64,000 nucleotides of DNA from contig NZ_CP107853.1 in assembly GCF_036013525.1 (NCBI RefSeq), positions 3,720,001 through 3,784,000 on the forward strand, in the 5' to 3' direction. Within the stretch, counting starts at the first letter, position 1. Every line of letters starts with the position of its first letter. A model generated the notes under the pieces. The model searched no databases. It was not told the origin of the DNA and worked only from the letters and a program-made list of their open reading frames with translations. A program made the translations under genes and the position numbers. This DNA is from Nonomuraea sp. NBC_00507. Its GTDB lineage: Bacteria > Actinomycetota > Actinomycetes > Streptosporangiales > Streptosporangiaceae. Positions 52,829 through 60,912 of this stretch are shown here, piece by piece.

Positions 52829-53155
52829 GTGACCTACGTCATCGCGCAGCCTTGCGTGGACGTCCTGGACAAGGCGTGCATCGAGGAATGCCCCGTCGAT
52901 TGCATCTACGAGGGCGAGCGCATGCTTTACATCCACCCCGACGAGTGCGTGGACTGCGGCGCGTGCGAGCCTGTATGCCCCGTCGAGGCGATTTTCTATG
53001 AGGACGACCTTCCCGAGCAGTGGAAGGACTTCTACAAGGCGAACGTGGACTTCTTCGAGGACCTCGGCTCGCCTGGTGGCGCCTCCAAGGTCGGGAAGAT
53101 CGACAAGGACCACCCGGTGGTGGCCGCCCTGCCGCCGCAGGGTGAGGACCACTAG
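52829..53155 (+). CDS. fdxA: 7Fe ferredoxin
   Basis: 108 aa with a GTG start and GAAGGAG upstream. It carries [21 protein letters not shown] ligands for a [3Fe-4S] cluster and [14 protein letters not shown] for a [4Fe-4S] cluster, followed by the acidic/aromatic C-terminus ([19 protein letters not shown]) of mycobacterial FdxC/Streptomyces FdxA. A soluble electron carrier. Its position just upstream of dapC matches Rv1177-Rv1178 of M. tuberculosis. Confidence 0.95.
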   Translation: MTYVIAQPCVDVLDKACIEECPVDCIYEGERMLYIHPDECVDCGACEPVCPVEAIFYEDDLPEQWKDFYKANVDFFEDLGSPGGASKVGKIDKDHPVVAALPPQGEDH

Positions 53156-53175
53156 CCGGTCCTGATACGCCTTGC

Positions 53176-53204
53176 GAGGGGGCATCCGGTCCGGATGCGC
53201 CCTC
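53176..53204 (+). terminator. Hairpin between fdxA and dapC
   Basis: GAGGG-G-GCATCC / GGATGC-G-CCCTC pairs over 11 bp with one internal mismatch around a 5-base loop, followed 8 bases later by CTTTT. It could terminate most fdxA transcripts and reduce read-through to dapC. Confidence 0.6.
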
Positions 53205-53248
53205 CTGGCGTGTGCTTTTCGTACGGCAACGCAACACCCTGGAGAACC

Positions 53249-54319
53249 GTGAACAACCTGCCCGACTTCCCCTGGGACCGGCTGGAGCCGTACAAGGAGC
53301 GCGCGCTCGCACATCCCGACGGGATCGTCGACCTCTCGGTCGGCACGCCCGTCGACTCCGTGCCCGAAGTCGTCAGGCACGCTCTCGTCCAGGCCGCCGA
53401 CAGCCCCGGCTACCCGTTCACCCACGGCACCAAGGCGCTGCGCGAGGCCGCGGCCGGGTGGCTGCGGCGCAGGCACGGCGTCACCGTCGATCAGCAGGAC
53501 GTGCTCCCGCTGATCGGCTCCAAGGAGTTCGTCGCCTGGCTGCCCACCTATCTCGGCGCCCGGCGCGTGGTCTTCCCCGAGCTGGCCTACCCCACCTATG
53601 ACGTGGGCGCCCGCCTGGCCGGGGCCGTGGCCACGGCCTCCGACAGCACGCTCGCGCTCGGCCCCGAGCAGGTGGACCTGCTCTGGGTCAACTCGCCCGG
53701 CAACCCCACCGGCCGGGTGCTGCCCGCCGAGCATCTGCGCAAGGTCGTCTCCTGGGCCCGCGAGCGCGGCACGATCGTCGCCTCCGACGAGTGCTACATC
53801 GAGCTCGGCTGGGAAGAGGAGCCGGTCTCGATCCTCCATCCCGACGTCTGCGGCGGCTCCCACGAAGGGCTGCTCGCGGTTCACTCGCTCTCCAAGCGCT
53901 CCAACCTGGCCGGCTACCGCGCCGGGTTCGTGACGGGTGATCCCGTCCTGGTCAAGCGGCTGCTGGAGATCCGCAAGCACGCGGGCATGATGATGCCGGC
54001 CCCCGCACAGGCCGCGATGACGGCCGCGCTCGGGGACGACGCGCACGCCGACGCCCAGCGCGAACGCTACGCCGCGCGCCGCGCCCTGCTGCGGCCCGCG
54101 CTGGAGCAGGCAGGCTGGCAGATCGACCATTCGACGGCAGGGCTCTACTTCTGGGCATCGAACGGGCAGAACGCCTGGGACCAGGTAGGCAAGCTTTCCG
54201 AAATCGGTATTCTGGTCGCCCCCGGCGAGTTCTACGGAGCGGCAGGTGCGCGGCACATCCGCATCGCCGTCACCGCCACTGACGAACGCATCAGTGCGGC
54301 GGTGCGCCGCCTCCAGTAG
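53249..54319 (+). CDS. dapC: Succinyldiaminopimelate transaminase
   Basis: 356-aa PLP-dependent class I/II aminotransferase. GTG at 53249 is preceded by CTGGAGAA. Motifs are WVNSPGNPTGRVL (Asn/Pro binding), VASDECYIELGW (Asp and Tyr contacting PLP) and SLSKRSNLAGYRAGF (Schiff-base Lys). It transfers the amino group from glutamate to N-succinyl-2-amino-6-ketopimelate in the lysine/diaminopimelate pathway. Synteny with fdxA and with dapD/dapE nearby supports DapC over other aminotransferases. Confidence 0.92.
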   Translation: MNNLPDFPWDRLEPYKERALAHPDGIVDLSVGTPVDSVPEVVRHALVQAADSPGYPFTHGTKALREAAAGWLRRRHGVTVDQQDVLPLIGSKEFVAWLPTYLGARRVVFPELAYPTYDVGARLAGAVATASDSTLALGPEQVDLLWVNSPGNPTGRVLPAEHLRKVVSWARERGTIVASDECYIELGWEEEPVSILHPDVCGGSHEGLLAVHSLSKRSNLAGYRAGFVTGDPVLVKRLLEIRKHAGMMMPAPAQAAMTAALGDDAHADAQRERYAARRALLRPALEQAGWQIDHSTAGLYFWASNGQNAWDQVGKLSEIGILVAPGEFYGAAGARHIRIAVTATDERISAAVRRLQ

Positions 54320-54396
54320 GATCGCCCGTCAAAAGCAAGCCAACAAATCGATAAGGGCTTACGCCGAGGCAGGCCGCGAGTGGAGCGAGCTGATCG

Positions 54397-55059
54397 ATGA
54401 GCGTGACCTCCATGGTCGTACTCGGGCTGAGCATCGCCCTGGTCCTCCTGCTGCTGGGAGCCTTCGTGGCCACCTTGCGGCAAGACAGGAAGGGCCGCAC
54501 GAGCACGCCGCCGCCGGTGGTCGAGGTCGCTCCCGTCGAGACCCCCATGCCGGCTCCGGTCAGCGTGCCGGGGCAGGCCGGCACCGATTACATCGACCCG
54601 CGCACGATCCAGGTGGGTGACCGGATCGAAGTGCTCGGGTCGTCCGCCCGTGTGCTGGGCGCCATGCACATTTCGTGGCAAGGGCAGCAGTGGACCGAAT
54701 ACCTGCTGCGGGATGCTTCCCGGCGCCTGCAGTGGCTCTCGGTTGAGGTGCGTGCCGGCGATCGGCCGCATTTGGAAGTGTTGCTCTGGAACGACGTGCC
54801 CACGCAGGGCATGATCCCGGCCAAGAGCATGCTGATCATGGAGGGCGTGGAGTTCTTCCCGATCGAGCGGGGCACGGCGGCGTTCCGGAGCGAGGGGGAC
54901 ACCGGTAACCCCGATCGGGGATTGCTCGATTTCGCCGACTACCGCGCCTCCGACGGACGGTTGCTGTCCTTCGAACGCATTCAGGGCAGCGGCTGGACGG
55001 CCAGCTACGCTCAGCCCTTGCCGCCTGGCTCCATCTCCATCGTCCGCCGCGCCTCGTAG
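54397..55059 (+). CDS. DUF4178 domain membrane protein
   Basis: 220 aa. A single N-terminal membrane helix lies at residues 5-27, then a Pro-rich linker (PPPVVEVAPVETPMPAP), then a DUF4178-type beta domain from about residue 65 (IQVGDRIEVLGSSARVLG, WTEYLLRD, LQWLSVEV). The domain is expected in the cytoplasm or outside depending on helix orientation; short basic residues after the helix favour a cytoplasmic domain. Function unknown; other DUF4178 proteins occur near ion-channel and envelope genes. Confidence 0.75.
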   Translation: MSVTSMVVLGLSIALVLLLLGAFVATLRQDRKGRTSTPPPVVEVAPVETPMPAPVSVPGQAGTDYIDPRTIQVGDRIEVLGSSARVLGAMHISWQGQQWTEYLLRDASRRLQWLSVEVRAGDRPHLEVLLWNDVPTQGMIPAKSMLIMEGVEFFPIERGTAAFRSEGDTGNPDRGLLDFADYRASDGRLLSFERIQGSGWTASYAQPLPPGSISIVRRAS

Positions 55060-55079
55060 CGCATCCAGCCCGGGGCGGG

Positions 55080-55889
55080 TCAGGAGAGCTCGACCTGGGC
55101 GGTGCCGGACGTGTCGCCGGCTTTCCAGCCTTCCAGCTCGACATCGTTGGACCACGTGGCGCCGCTGTAGCGGACCTGGCTCAGCGCGTACTTCTCGGCG
55201 TGGGCCACCGACCAGGCGGCGATCAGCCACCCGCGCTTCTTGCTGACGATCGCGGTGCTGCCCAGCGCCCGGGCGAGCTGCTTGCGCGCCTCGGTCGTCT
55301 TGGGCCGCGGCGCCGGGGTCTTGGCCGTCGGATACCAGCAGTGCACGGCCTGCGGCACCCGGCCGGTGAAGGCCGCGGCGAGGATCTTGGCCTCCCCCTC
55401 GTGCGGCGCGTACGCGTAGCCGCCCGCCGAGCGCTGCACCGCCTGGGCCGCCTCCGCCAGCGGGATCTTCCGGTAGTTCTTCACCTTCACCAGGGCGGCG
55501 AAGAACTTGTTCGTGGCGTAGACGGGGTCCATGAGCTGCTCCTTGCGGCCCCACCCCTGCGACTCGCGCTGCTGGAACACGCCCACCGAGTCACGGTCAC
55601 CGTATTCCAGGTTCAGCAGCTTCGACTCCTGGATCGCGGTCGCGTAGGCGATGACCACGGCCCGCTCGGGCAGCTTCCTGCGTGCCGCCACGGCGGCGAT
55701 CGTGGCGGAGATCTGCGCCTGCTCTGGTTGGAGCTCACGGACGCCGTCGGGGGTGCGCACGACGCAGTAGGGGTCTGGCACCGCCAGCGGCGTCGCCTTC
55801 TTCAGCAGGTGGTAGACGCCCACGGATATGCCCACGGCGAGCACGACCATGATGATCGCGATGGTGATGACTCCACGGGAGAACCGCAT
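55080..55889 (-). CDS. Membrane-anchored lysozyme-like/transglycosylase-like protein
   Basis: 269 aa from ATG at 55889. A membrane anchor lies at residues 8-30. The extracellular part has AVVIAYATAIQESKLLN, then RDSVGVFQQRESQGWG and DPVYATNKFFAAL, which together follow the soluble-lytic-transglycosylase pattern (catalytic Glu in QES, GVFQQR for the substrate groove). Homologues are often labelled heavy-metal transporter or hypothetical in Streptomyces, without support. A peptidoglycan role is inferred. Divergent from dapD across 38 bases. Confidence 0.65.
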   Translation of the reverse strand: MRFSRGVITIAIIMVVLAVGISVGVYHLLKKATPLAVPDPYCVVRTPDGVRELQPEQAQISATIAAVAARRKLPERAVVIAYATAIQESKLLNLEYGDRDSVGVFQQRESQGWGRKEQLMDPVYATNKFFAALVKVKNYRKIPLAEAAQAVQRSAGGYAYAPHEGEAKILAAAFTGRVPQAVHCWYPTAKTPAPRPKTTEARKQLARALGSTAIVSKKRGWLIAAWSVAHAEKYALSQVRYSGATWSNDVELEGWKAGDTSGTAQVELS

Positions 55890-55927
55890 GCGCACCCTGA
55901 AAAACCTACCCGGCCTGGATAAGCTCC

Positions 55928-56767
55928 GTGGCCATGAGTGACGTGAGCACCTCCACACCGATATCCCCGGCCATAGACAAGCTGTGGGAGCGTCGCGCGG
56001 AGCTGTCGACCTCCGACGTCGACGCGCGCCACACGGTCGTCGGCGCGGTGGATCAGCTCGACAAGGGCGAGGCCAGGGCGGCCCGCCTGGTGGACGGCGA
56101 GGTCGTGGTGGACGAGCGCGCCAAAAGGGCGATCCTGCTCGCCTTCAAGGTGCTGGGCATGGCGCGGTCCCAGGTGGGCGACTTCCATCACCACGACAGG
56201 ATCCCGTTGAAGAGCTCGTTCGACGGGGTGCGGGTGGTGCCGGGCGCGATCGCCCGCTGGGGCGCCTACCTGGCGCCCGGGGTGGTGCTGATGCCGTCGT
56301 TCACCAACATCGGCGCGTACGTGGACGCCGGGACGATGGTCGACACCTGGGCCACGGTAGGATCCTGCGCCCAGATCGGACAAAACGTGCATCTTTCCGG
56401 TGGCGTCGGCATCGGCGGCGTGCTGGAGCCGCCCAACGCCGTGCCGGTCGTCATCGAGGACGAGGCGCTCATCGGCAGCCGGGCGATGATCGTCGAGGGC
56501 GCCCGGGTGGGGCAGGGCGCGGTCGTCGGCGCCGGCACGATTCTGTCGGGCACGATCCCGGTGATCGACGTGGAGACGGGCGAGGAGCTGGCCCGCGGCC
56601 GGATCCCCGACTGGTGCGTGGCGGTCGGGGGCACCAGACAGAAGGAATACCCCGGAGGCACGTTCGGGCTGCCCTGCGTGCTGGTGATCAAGCGGCTGAA
56701 GCCGGGGCAGCGGCACGACAAGGCGGCGCTCAACGAGGTGCTGCGGGAACACGGAGTGAACACCTGA
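55928..56767 (+). CDS. dapD: Tetrahydrodipicolinate N-succinyltransferase
   Basis: 279 aa from GTG at 55928 (ATG at 55934 also possible). The protein has an N-terminal alpha/beta part and a left-handed beta-helix of hexapeptide repeats (GVVLMPSFTNIGAYVDAGTMVDTWATVG...). EPPNAVPVVIEDEALIGSRAMI is the DapD cofactor-binding stretch. It succinylates tetrahydrodipicolinate with succinyl-CoA in diaminopimelate synthesis. Coupled to dapE by a TGATG overlap. Confidence 0.95.
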   Translation: MAMSDVSTSTPISPAIDKLWERRAELSTSDVDARHTVVGAVDQLDKGEARAARLVDGEVVVDERAKRAILLAFKVLGMARSQVGDFHHHDRIPLKSSFDGVRVVPGAIARWGAYLAPGVVLMPSFTNIGAYVDAGTMVDTWATVGSCAQIGQNVHLSGGVGIGGVLEPPNAVPVVIEDEALIGSRAMIVEGARVGQGAVVGAGTILSGTIPVIDVETGEELARGRIPDWCVAVGGTRQKEYPGGTFGLPCVLVIKRLKPGQRHDKAALNEVLREHGVNT

Positions 56768-57822
56768 TGCTGGACCTGACGCAGGACGTACGCGCGCTCA
56801 CCGCCGCGATCGTGGACATCGAGTCGGTGAGCGGCGGCGAGCGGGCGCTGGCCGACGCGGTCGAGCGGGCCCTGTCCCCGCTGCCGCACCTGAAGGTGGA
56901 GCGGTCGGGGGAGACCGTCGTGGCCCGCACCCACCTGGGACGCGCCGAGCGCGTGCTGATCGCCGGGCACCTCGACACCGTCCCCGTGGCCGCCAACCTG
57001 CCCAGCCGGGTGGACGGCGACCTGCTCTACGGGTGCGGCACCTCCGACATGAAGGCCGGCGTGGCGGTCGCGCTCAAGCTGGCGGCCACCGTGCCGGCGC
57101 CCAACAAGGACGTGACCTACGTCTTCTACGACTGCGAGGAGGTCGAGGCCGAGCGCAACGGCCTCACCCGGGTGGCCAGGGACCACGCCGACTGGCTGCT
57201 GGCCGACTTCGCGGTGCTGATGGAGCCGACCGACGGCGTGATCGAGGGCGGCTGCCAGGGCACCTTGCGTGCCGATGTCACCGTGACGGGCAAGCGGGCG
57301 CACAGCGCCAGGTCGTGGTTCGGGGTCAACGCCATTCACGGGATCGAGCCGGTGCTGGCCCGGCTGAACGCCTACGAGCCGCGCCGGCCGGTCGTGGACG
57401 CGCTCGAATACCACGAGGGACTCAACGCGGTCGGCGTGCGGGGCGGCGTGGCCGGGAACGTCATCCCGGACGAGTGCGTGGTGACGGTCAACTACCGGTT
57501 CGCGCCCGACCTGTCGATCGAGCAGGCGCAGGAGCATGTACAGGAGGTGTTCGACGGGTTCGCGGTGAGCTTCGTGGACGCCGCGCCAGGGGCCAGGCCG
57601 GGGCTGACGCATCCGGTGGCGGCGGCGTTCACCGCGGCCGTCGGCGGCACGCCGCGGGCCAAGCTGGGCTGGACGGACGTCGCCCGCTTCTCCGCGCTGG
57701 GCGTGCCGGCCGTGAACTACGGGCCCGGCGATCCGAACCTCGCGCACCAGCAGGGCGAGTACGTGTCGCTGTCGAAGATCGTCGAGAGCGAGCGTGCGAT
57801 GCTGGACTGGCTCACAAAATGA
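56767..57822 (+). CDS. dapE: Succinyl-diaminopimelate desuccinylase
   Basis: 351-aa M20 metallopeptidase-fold deacylase. ATG at 56767 shares its A with the dapD stop. Zn ligands and catalytic residues are in AGHLDTVP (His, Asp), YGCGTSDMKAG (bridging Asp), DCEEVEAE (catalytic Glu pair) and MEPTDG. KRAHSARSWFGVNAI begins the dimerisation lid. It removes succinate to release LL-diaminopimelate. The stop codon forms the base of a long terminator hairpin. Confidence 0.95.
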   Translation: MLDLTQDVRALTAAIVDIESVSGGERALADAVERALSPLPHLKVERSGETVVARTHLGRAERVLIAGHLDTVPVAANLPSRVDGDLLYGCGTSDMKAGVAVALKLAATVPAPNKDVTYVFYDCEEVEAERNGLTRVARDHADWLLADFAVLMEPTDGVIEGGCQGTLRADVTVTGKRAHSARSWFGVNAIHGIEPVLARLNAYEPRRPVVDALEYHEGLNAVGVRGGVAGNVIPDECVVTVNYRFAPDLSIEQAQEHVQEVFDGFAVSFVDAAPGARPGLTHPVAAAFTAAVGGTPRAKLGWTDVARFSALGVPAVNYGPGDPNLAHQQGEYVSLSKIVESERAMLDWLTK

Positions 57823-57867
57823 AAGTGGCCCTCCTCGCCGGCCATTTGGCGGGGAAGACCACTTTCA
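57820..57867 (+). terminator. Long hairpin starting at the dapE stop codon
   Basis: The arm TGAAAGTGGCCCTCCTCGCC pairs 17/20 with GGCGGGGAAGACCACTTTCA around an 8-base loop. The TGA stop is the first triplet of the stem. No T run follows. It ends the dapDE operon. Confidence 0.75.
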
Positions 57868-58052
57868 GTCCCGAGCAGCACCCTCGACGATTAGACGCGG
57901 GCTAGCCGAAATCCGGTTCCCTGGTTTCTTCAAGATTTTTTCTGCGGATGTTCTACCCCCCTTACCTGGGGTTTCGCCCGCAGGAGGCAGTCTGGGACGC
58001 CTGACGGGTAGGGGCGCAGGCCTGGACGCGGCCGTAGACGAGAGGGACTAGC

Positions 58053-58859
58053 GTGATCCACATGGAACAGATACGTCGAGAACGCCGCCAGGGCCAGGCC
58101 GTGGTCCGCGGCAACCTCGTCCCCACCTCCACCCATGACGAGCGGCTGCTCGCCCGCCAGGGACCCTCCGATTGGGTGCACATGGACCCGTGGCGAGTGC
58201 TGCGCATCCAGGCGGAGTTCGTCGAAGGATTCGGGCAGCTGGCCGAGCTGCCGCAGGCGGTCACGGTCTTCGGCTCGGCGCGCACCGGCCCCGACTCGCC
58301 CGACTACGAGCTGGGACGGGCACTCGGCCGGGCGCTGGCCGAGGCCGGCTACGCCGTGATCACGGGCGGCGGGCCCGGTGTCATGGAGTCGGCCAACCGG
58401 GGCGCGCGTGACGTGGAGGGCGCGATCTCGGTCGGGCTCGGCATCGAGCTGCCGTTCGAGCAGCGCATGAACGACTATGTGGACCTCGGCATCGAGTTCC
58501 GCTACTTCTTCGTGCGCAAGACGATGTTCGTGAAGTACTCGTGCGGTTTCATCGCCCTGCCCGGCGGCTTCGGCACGCTGGACGAGCTGTTCGAGGCTCT
58601 GACGCTGGTGCAGACCGCCAAGGTCACGTCCTTCCCCGTGGTGCTCATGGGCTCCGAGTTCTGGGGCGGGCTGCTGGAGTGGATCAAGGGCACCCTGCTC
58701 GGCACCGGCAAGATCGCCTCCCACGACCTCGACCTGATCACCGTCACCGACGACCCCGTCGAGGCCGTGCACATCATCGTGGAGGCCGACCTGGCCCGCT
58801 CCCAGCAGCGCGGAGAAGAACTGGAGGCCGCCGCCGCGCAGACCGCGGAGCCCCAATAG
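58053..58859 (+). CDS. LOG-family (TIGR00730) protein, long form
   Basis: 268 aa; GTG at 58053 has AGAGGGA five bases upstream (ATG at 58062 is an alternative). Rossmann-like LOG fold: VTVFGSARTGPDSPDY, GGGPGVMESANRGARD and the catalytic PGGFGTLDELFE. The family releases cytokinin-type bases from riboside 5'-monophosphates. In bacteria the in vivo substrate is often unclear; mycobacterial Rv1205 sits in the same position relative to dapE. Extra N-terminal residues distinguish it from the shorter neighbour. Confidence 0.9.
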   Translation: MIHMEQIRRERRQGQAVVRGNLVPTSTHDERLLARQGPSDWVHMDPWRVLRIQAEFVEGFGQLAELPQAVTVFGSARTGPDSPDYELGRALGRALAEAGYAVITGGGPGVMESANRGARDVEGAISVGLGIELPFEQRMNDYVDLGIEFRYFFVRKTMFVKYSCGFIALPGGFGTLDELFEALTLVQTAKVTSFPVVLMGSEFWGGLLEWIKGTLLGTGKIASHDLDLITVTDDPVEAVHIIVEADLARSQQRGEELEAAAAQTAEPQ

Positions 58860-58870
58860 GCTTCCTCACC

Positions 58871-59455
58871 GTGAACATCTGCGTCTTCTGCGCCTCCAGC
58901 CTGCACATCGACGACAAATACCTCGAGCTGGCCGGGCAGGTGGGCACCGAACTCGCCAAGCGCGGGCACACCATCGTGAGCGGCGGCGCCACCGTCTCCT
59001 GCATGGGCGCCGTCACCTCGGCCGCCCGTGCCGCCGGCGGGCGTACGATCGGCGTGATCCCCCAGGTCCTGGTGGACATCGAGATCGCGGACGAGGAGTC
59101 GGACGAGCTGATCGTCACGACCGGCATGCGCGAGCGCAAGGGCCTCATGGACGCCCGCTCAGACGCGTTCCTCGTGCTGCCCGGCGGCATCGGCACGTTG
59201 GAGGAGCTGTTCGAGATCTGGACCGCGCGCACGATCGGCATCCACGACCGTCCCCTGGTGGTTCTCGACCCCTGGGGCCTGTTCGAGCCGCTCAGGCAGC
59301 TGATCAGCAACATGTACGACGAGGGCTTCACCCGGGCCGCCGTCTTCGACGCGATCTCCTGGACCACCACGGTCGAGGAGGCGATCAGCCGCCTGGAGGC
59401 CCGCCCCCGCCCGGTCCGGCCCAGCCTCACCGAGCTCGGCGAGTCCACCGGCTGA
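58871..59455 (+). CDS. LOG-family (TIGR00730) protein, short form
   Basis: 194 aa from GTG at 58871, 11 bases after the first LOG gene. The typical LOG signature is complete: VFCASSLHIDDKYLELA, GGATVSCMGAVTSAAR, GMRERKGLMDARSDAF and PGGIGTLEELFEIW. It likely acts as a nucleoside-monophosphate phosphoribohydrolase. Two consecutive LOG genes of different subtype imply different partners or substrates. Confidence 0.9.
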   Translation: MNICVFCASSLHIDDKYLELAGQVGTELAKRGHTIVSGGATVSCMGAVTSAARAAGGRTIGVIPQVLVDIEIADEESDELIVTTGMRERKGLMDARSDAFLVLPGGIGTLEELFEIWTARTIGIHDRPLVVLDPWGLFEPLRQLISNMYDEGFTRAAVFDAISWTTTVEEAISRLEARPRPVRPSLTELGESTG

Positions 59456-59506
59456 CCAGCGCACTGTCCGCCCGGACAGGCACGGGCTGAGGCAAGTGCG
59501 CACCTC

Positions 59507-60364
59507 ATGCCCCGATGGTATGAGTACGATGCCAATGTGCTGGTCATACTCGCCATCGCCGCCATCGCCATCCTGGCCTGCGTGGTTCTGGTCTCCCTCG
59601 GCAGGGGCGGAGAGCTGACCGAGTTCCCGCCCGACGTGCCGCCGCTCGACCTGCCCGAGCCGGGGCAGCTCACGGCGGTCGACTTCATGGCGCTCCAACT
59701 GCCGGTCAACCTTGTCGGCTACCACACGGCGAGCGTCGATGAGACCCTGCGCCGGGCCGCCAACGCGATCAGCGCCCGGGACACCAGGATCGCGGTGCTG
59801 GAGCAGCGGGTCTCCGAGTTGCTGTCGAGCCGACTGCACGCGCGCCAGGAGGTGTACGCGGCGCCGGGCGGCGCTCTGCGTACCGATCACTCGCCCGAGG
59901 CGCCGGCTGTCGCCAGGGAGCTGCCGGAGTCGGGCGATCCCATGTCGGCGAGCGGGACGACGCTGTCCTGGGACCAGGGCGCGAAGGCGGCGCACGCGCA
60001 GGGAAGCCCGGAGTGGCGACTGCAGGCGGGCAACGGCGCCGCCTCCTCCGCCGAGGAGCCGTCCGCGGGCGACGGCCCGGCTTTCTACAACGAGGAGCCG
60101 TCCGCCGACGGAGAGGCCGCCGACCGGCCCGATGACCTCGACGATCAGGCGCATGACCTCGACGATCAGGCGCATGACCTCGACGATCAGGCGCATGACC
60201 TCGATGATCAGGCGCACGATCTCGACCACGAGCCGCGCGAGACGGCCGACGAGGCGAAGGCCGGGGACGAAGCCGGCGCATCGGACGAGCCGGAGGGCGA
60301 GACCGGGGCCGCCGAGCAGCGCGTACGCGCCACGCTGGGCAAGGACGGGGACGAGCGTCCGTGA
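59507..60364 (+). CDS. DivIVA-domain-like membrane protein with heptapeptide repeats
   Basis: 285 aa. One membrane helix lies at residues 10-32. A short DivIVA-like segment follows (TAVDFMALQLPVNLVGYHTASVDETLRRAANAI, about 56-88) with coiled coil to about 110. The rest is acidic and low in complexity, including four copies of DLDDQAH (about 210-237). In this chromosomal position other actinobacteria have a DivIVA-domain protein. Polar or envelope localisation is inferred. Its stop overlaps the tag start (GTGA). Confidence 0.75.
   Translation: MPRWYEYDANVLVILAIAAIAILACVVLVSLGRGGELTEFPPDVPPLDLPEPGQLTAVDFMALQLPVNLVGYHTASVDETLRRAANAISARDTRIAVLEQRVSELLSSRLHARQEVYAAPGGALRTDHSPEAPAVARELPESGDPMSASGTTLSWDQGAKAAHAQGSPEWRLQAGNGAASSAEEPSAGDGPAFYNEEPSADGEAADRPDDLDDQAHDLDDQAHDLDDQAHDLDDQAHDLDHEPRETADEAKAGDEAGASDEPEGETGAAEQRVRATLGKDGDERP
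60134..60217 (+). repeat. Four tandem 21-bp units
   Basis: GACCTCGACGATCAGGCGCAT repeated four times, the first three identical and the fourth with two changes. Each encodes DLDDQAH in the DivIVA-like protein. Confidence 0.95.
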
Positions 60365-60912
60365 CCGAGCCCATCCGCTGCAGCTGGACGGGCATGTCGG
60401 ATCCGATCTACCTGGCCTACCACGACGAGGAGTGGGGCCGCCCGCTCAAAGGCGACGACGCGGTGTTCGAGCGGGTCGCGCTGGAGGCGTTCCAGTCGGG
60501 CCTGTCGTGGCTGACGATCCTGCGTAAGCGGGACAACTTCCGCGCCGCGTTCGACGGCTTCGCCATCCCCAAGGTGGCCGCCTATTCCGAGCGGGACGTG
60601 GAGCGGCTGCTCGCCGACGCGGGCATCGTCCGCAACCGCGCCAAGATCGAGGCGGCGGTCCACAACGCCAGGGCCGCGCTCGACCTCCCCGACGGCCTGT
60701 CGGAGCTGGTGTGGCGCTTCGCCGACCCCGGCGCGCCGGTGCCCAAGACGATGGCCGACGTGCCCGCCACCACTCCCGGCTCCAAGGCGCTGGCCAAGGA
60801 GCTGAAGAAGCACGGCTTCAAGTTCGTCGGGCCGACCACGGCCTACGCGCTCATGCAGGCCATCGGCCTGGTCAACGACCACCTCCAGGACTGCGTGGCG
60901 CGTACACGCTGA
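60361..60912 (+). CDS. tag: DNA-3-methyladenine glycosylase I
   Basis: 183-aa HhH-fold glycosylase that excises 3-methyladenine. The N-terminus CSWTGMSDPIYLAYHDEEWG carries the Cys and His of the zinc snap. The remaining signature residues are FERVALEAFQSGLSWLTILRKR with the catalytic-pocket Glu and Trp, and FKFVGPTTAYALMQAIG with NDHLQDC near the end. The start overlaps the DivIVA-like stop. Its 3' end overlaps the convergent lyase gene by 41 bases. Confidence 0.95.
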   Translation: MTEPIRCSWTGMSDPIYLAYHDEEWGRPLKGDDAVFERVALEAFQSGLSWLTILRKRDNFRAAFDGFAIPKVAAYSERDVERLLADAGIVRNRAKIEAAVHNARAALDLPDGLSELVWRFADPGAPVPKTMADVPATTPGSKALAKELKKHGFKFVGPTTAYALMQAIGLVNDHLQDCVARTR

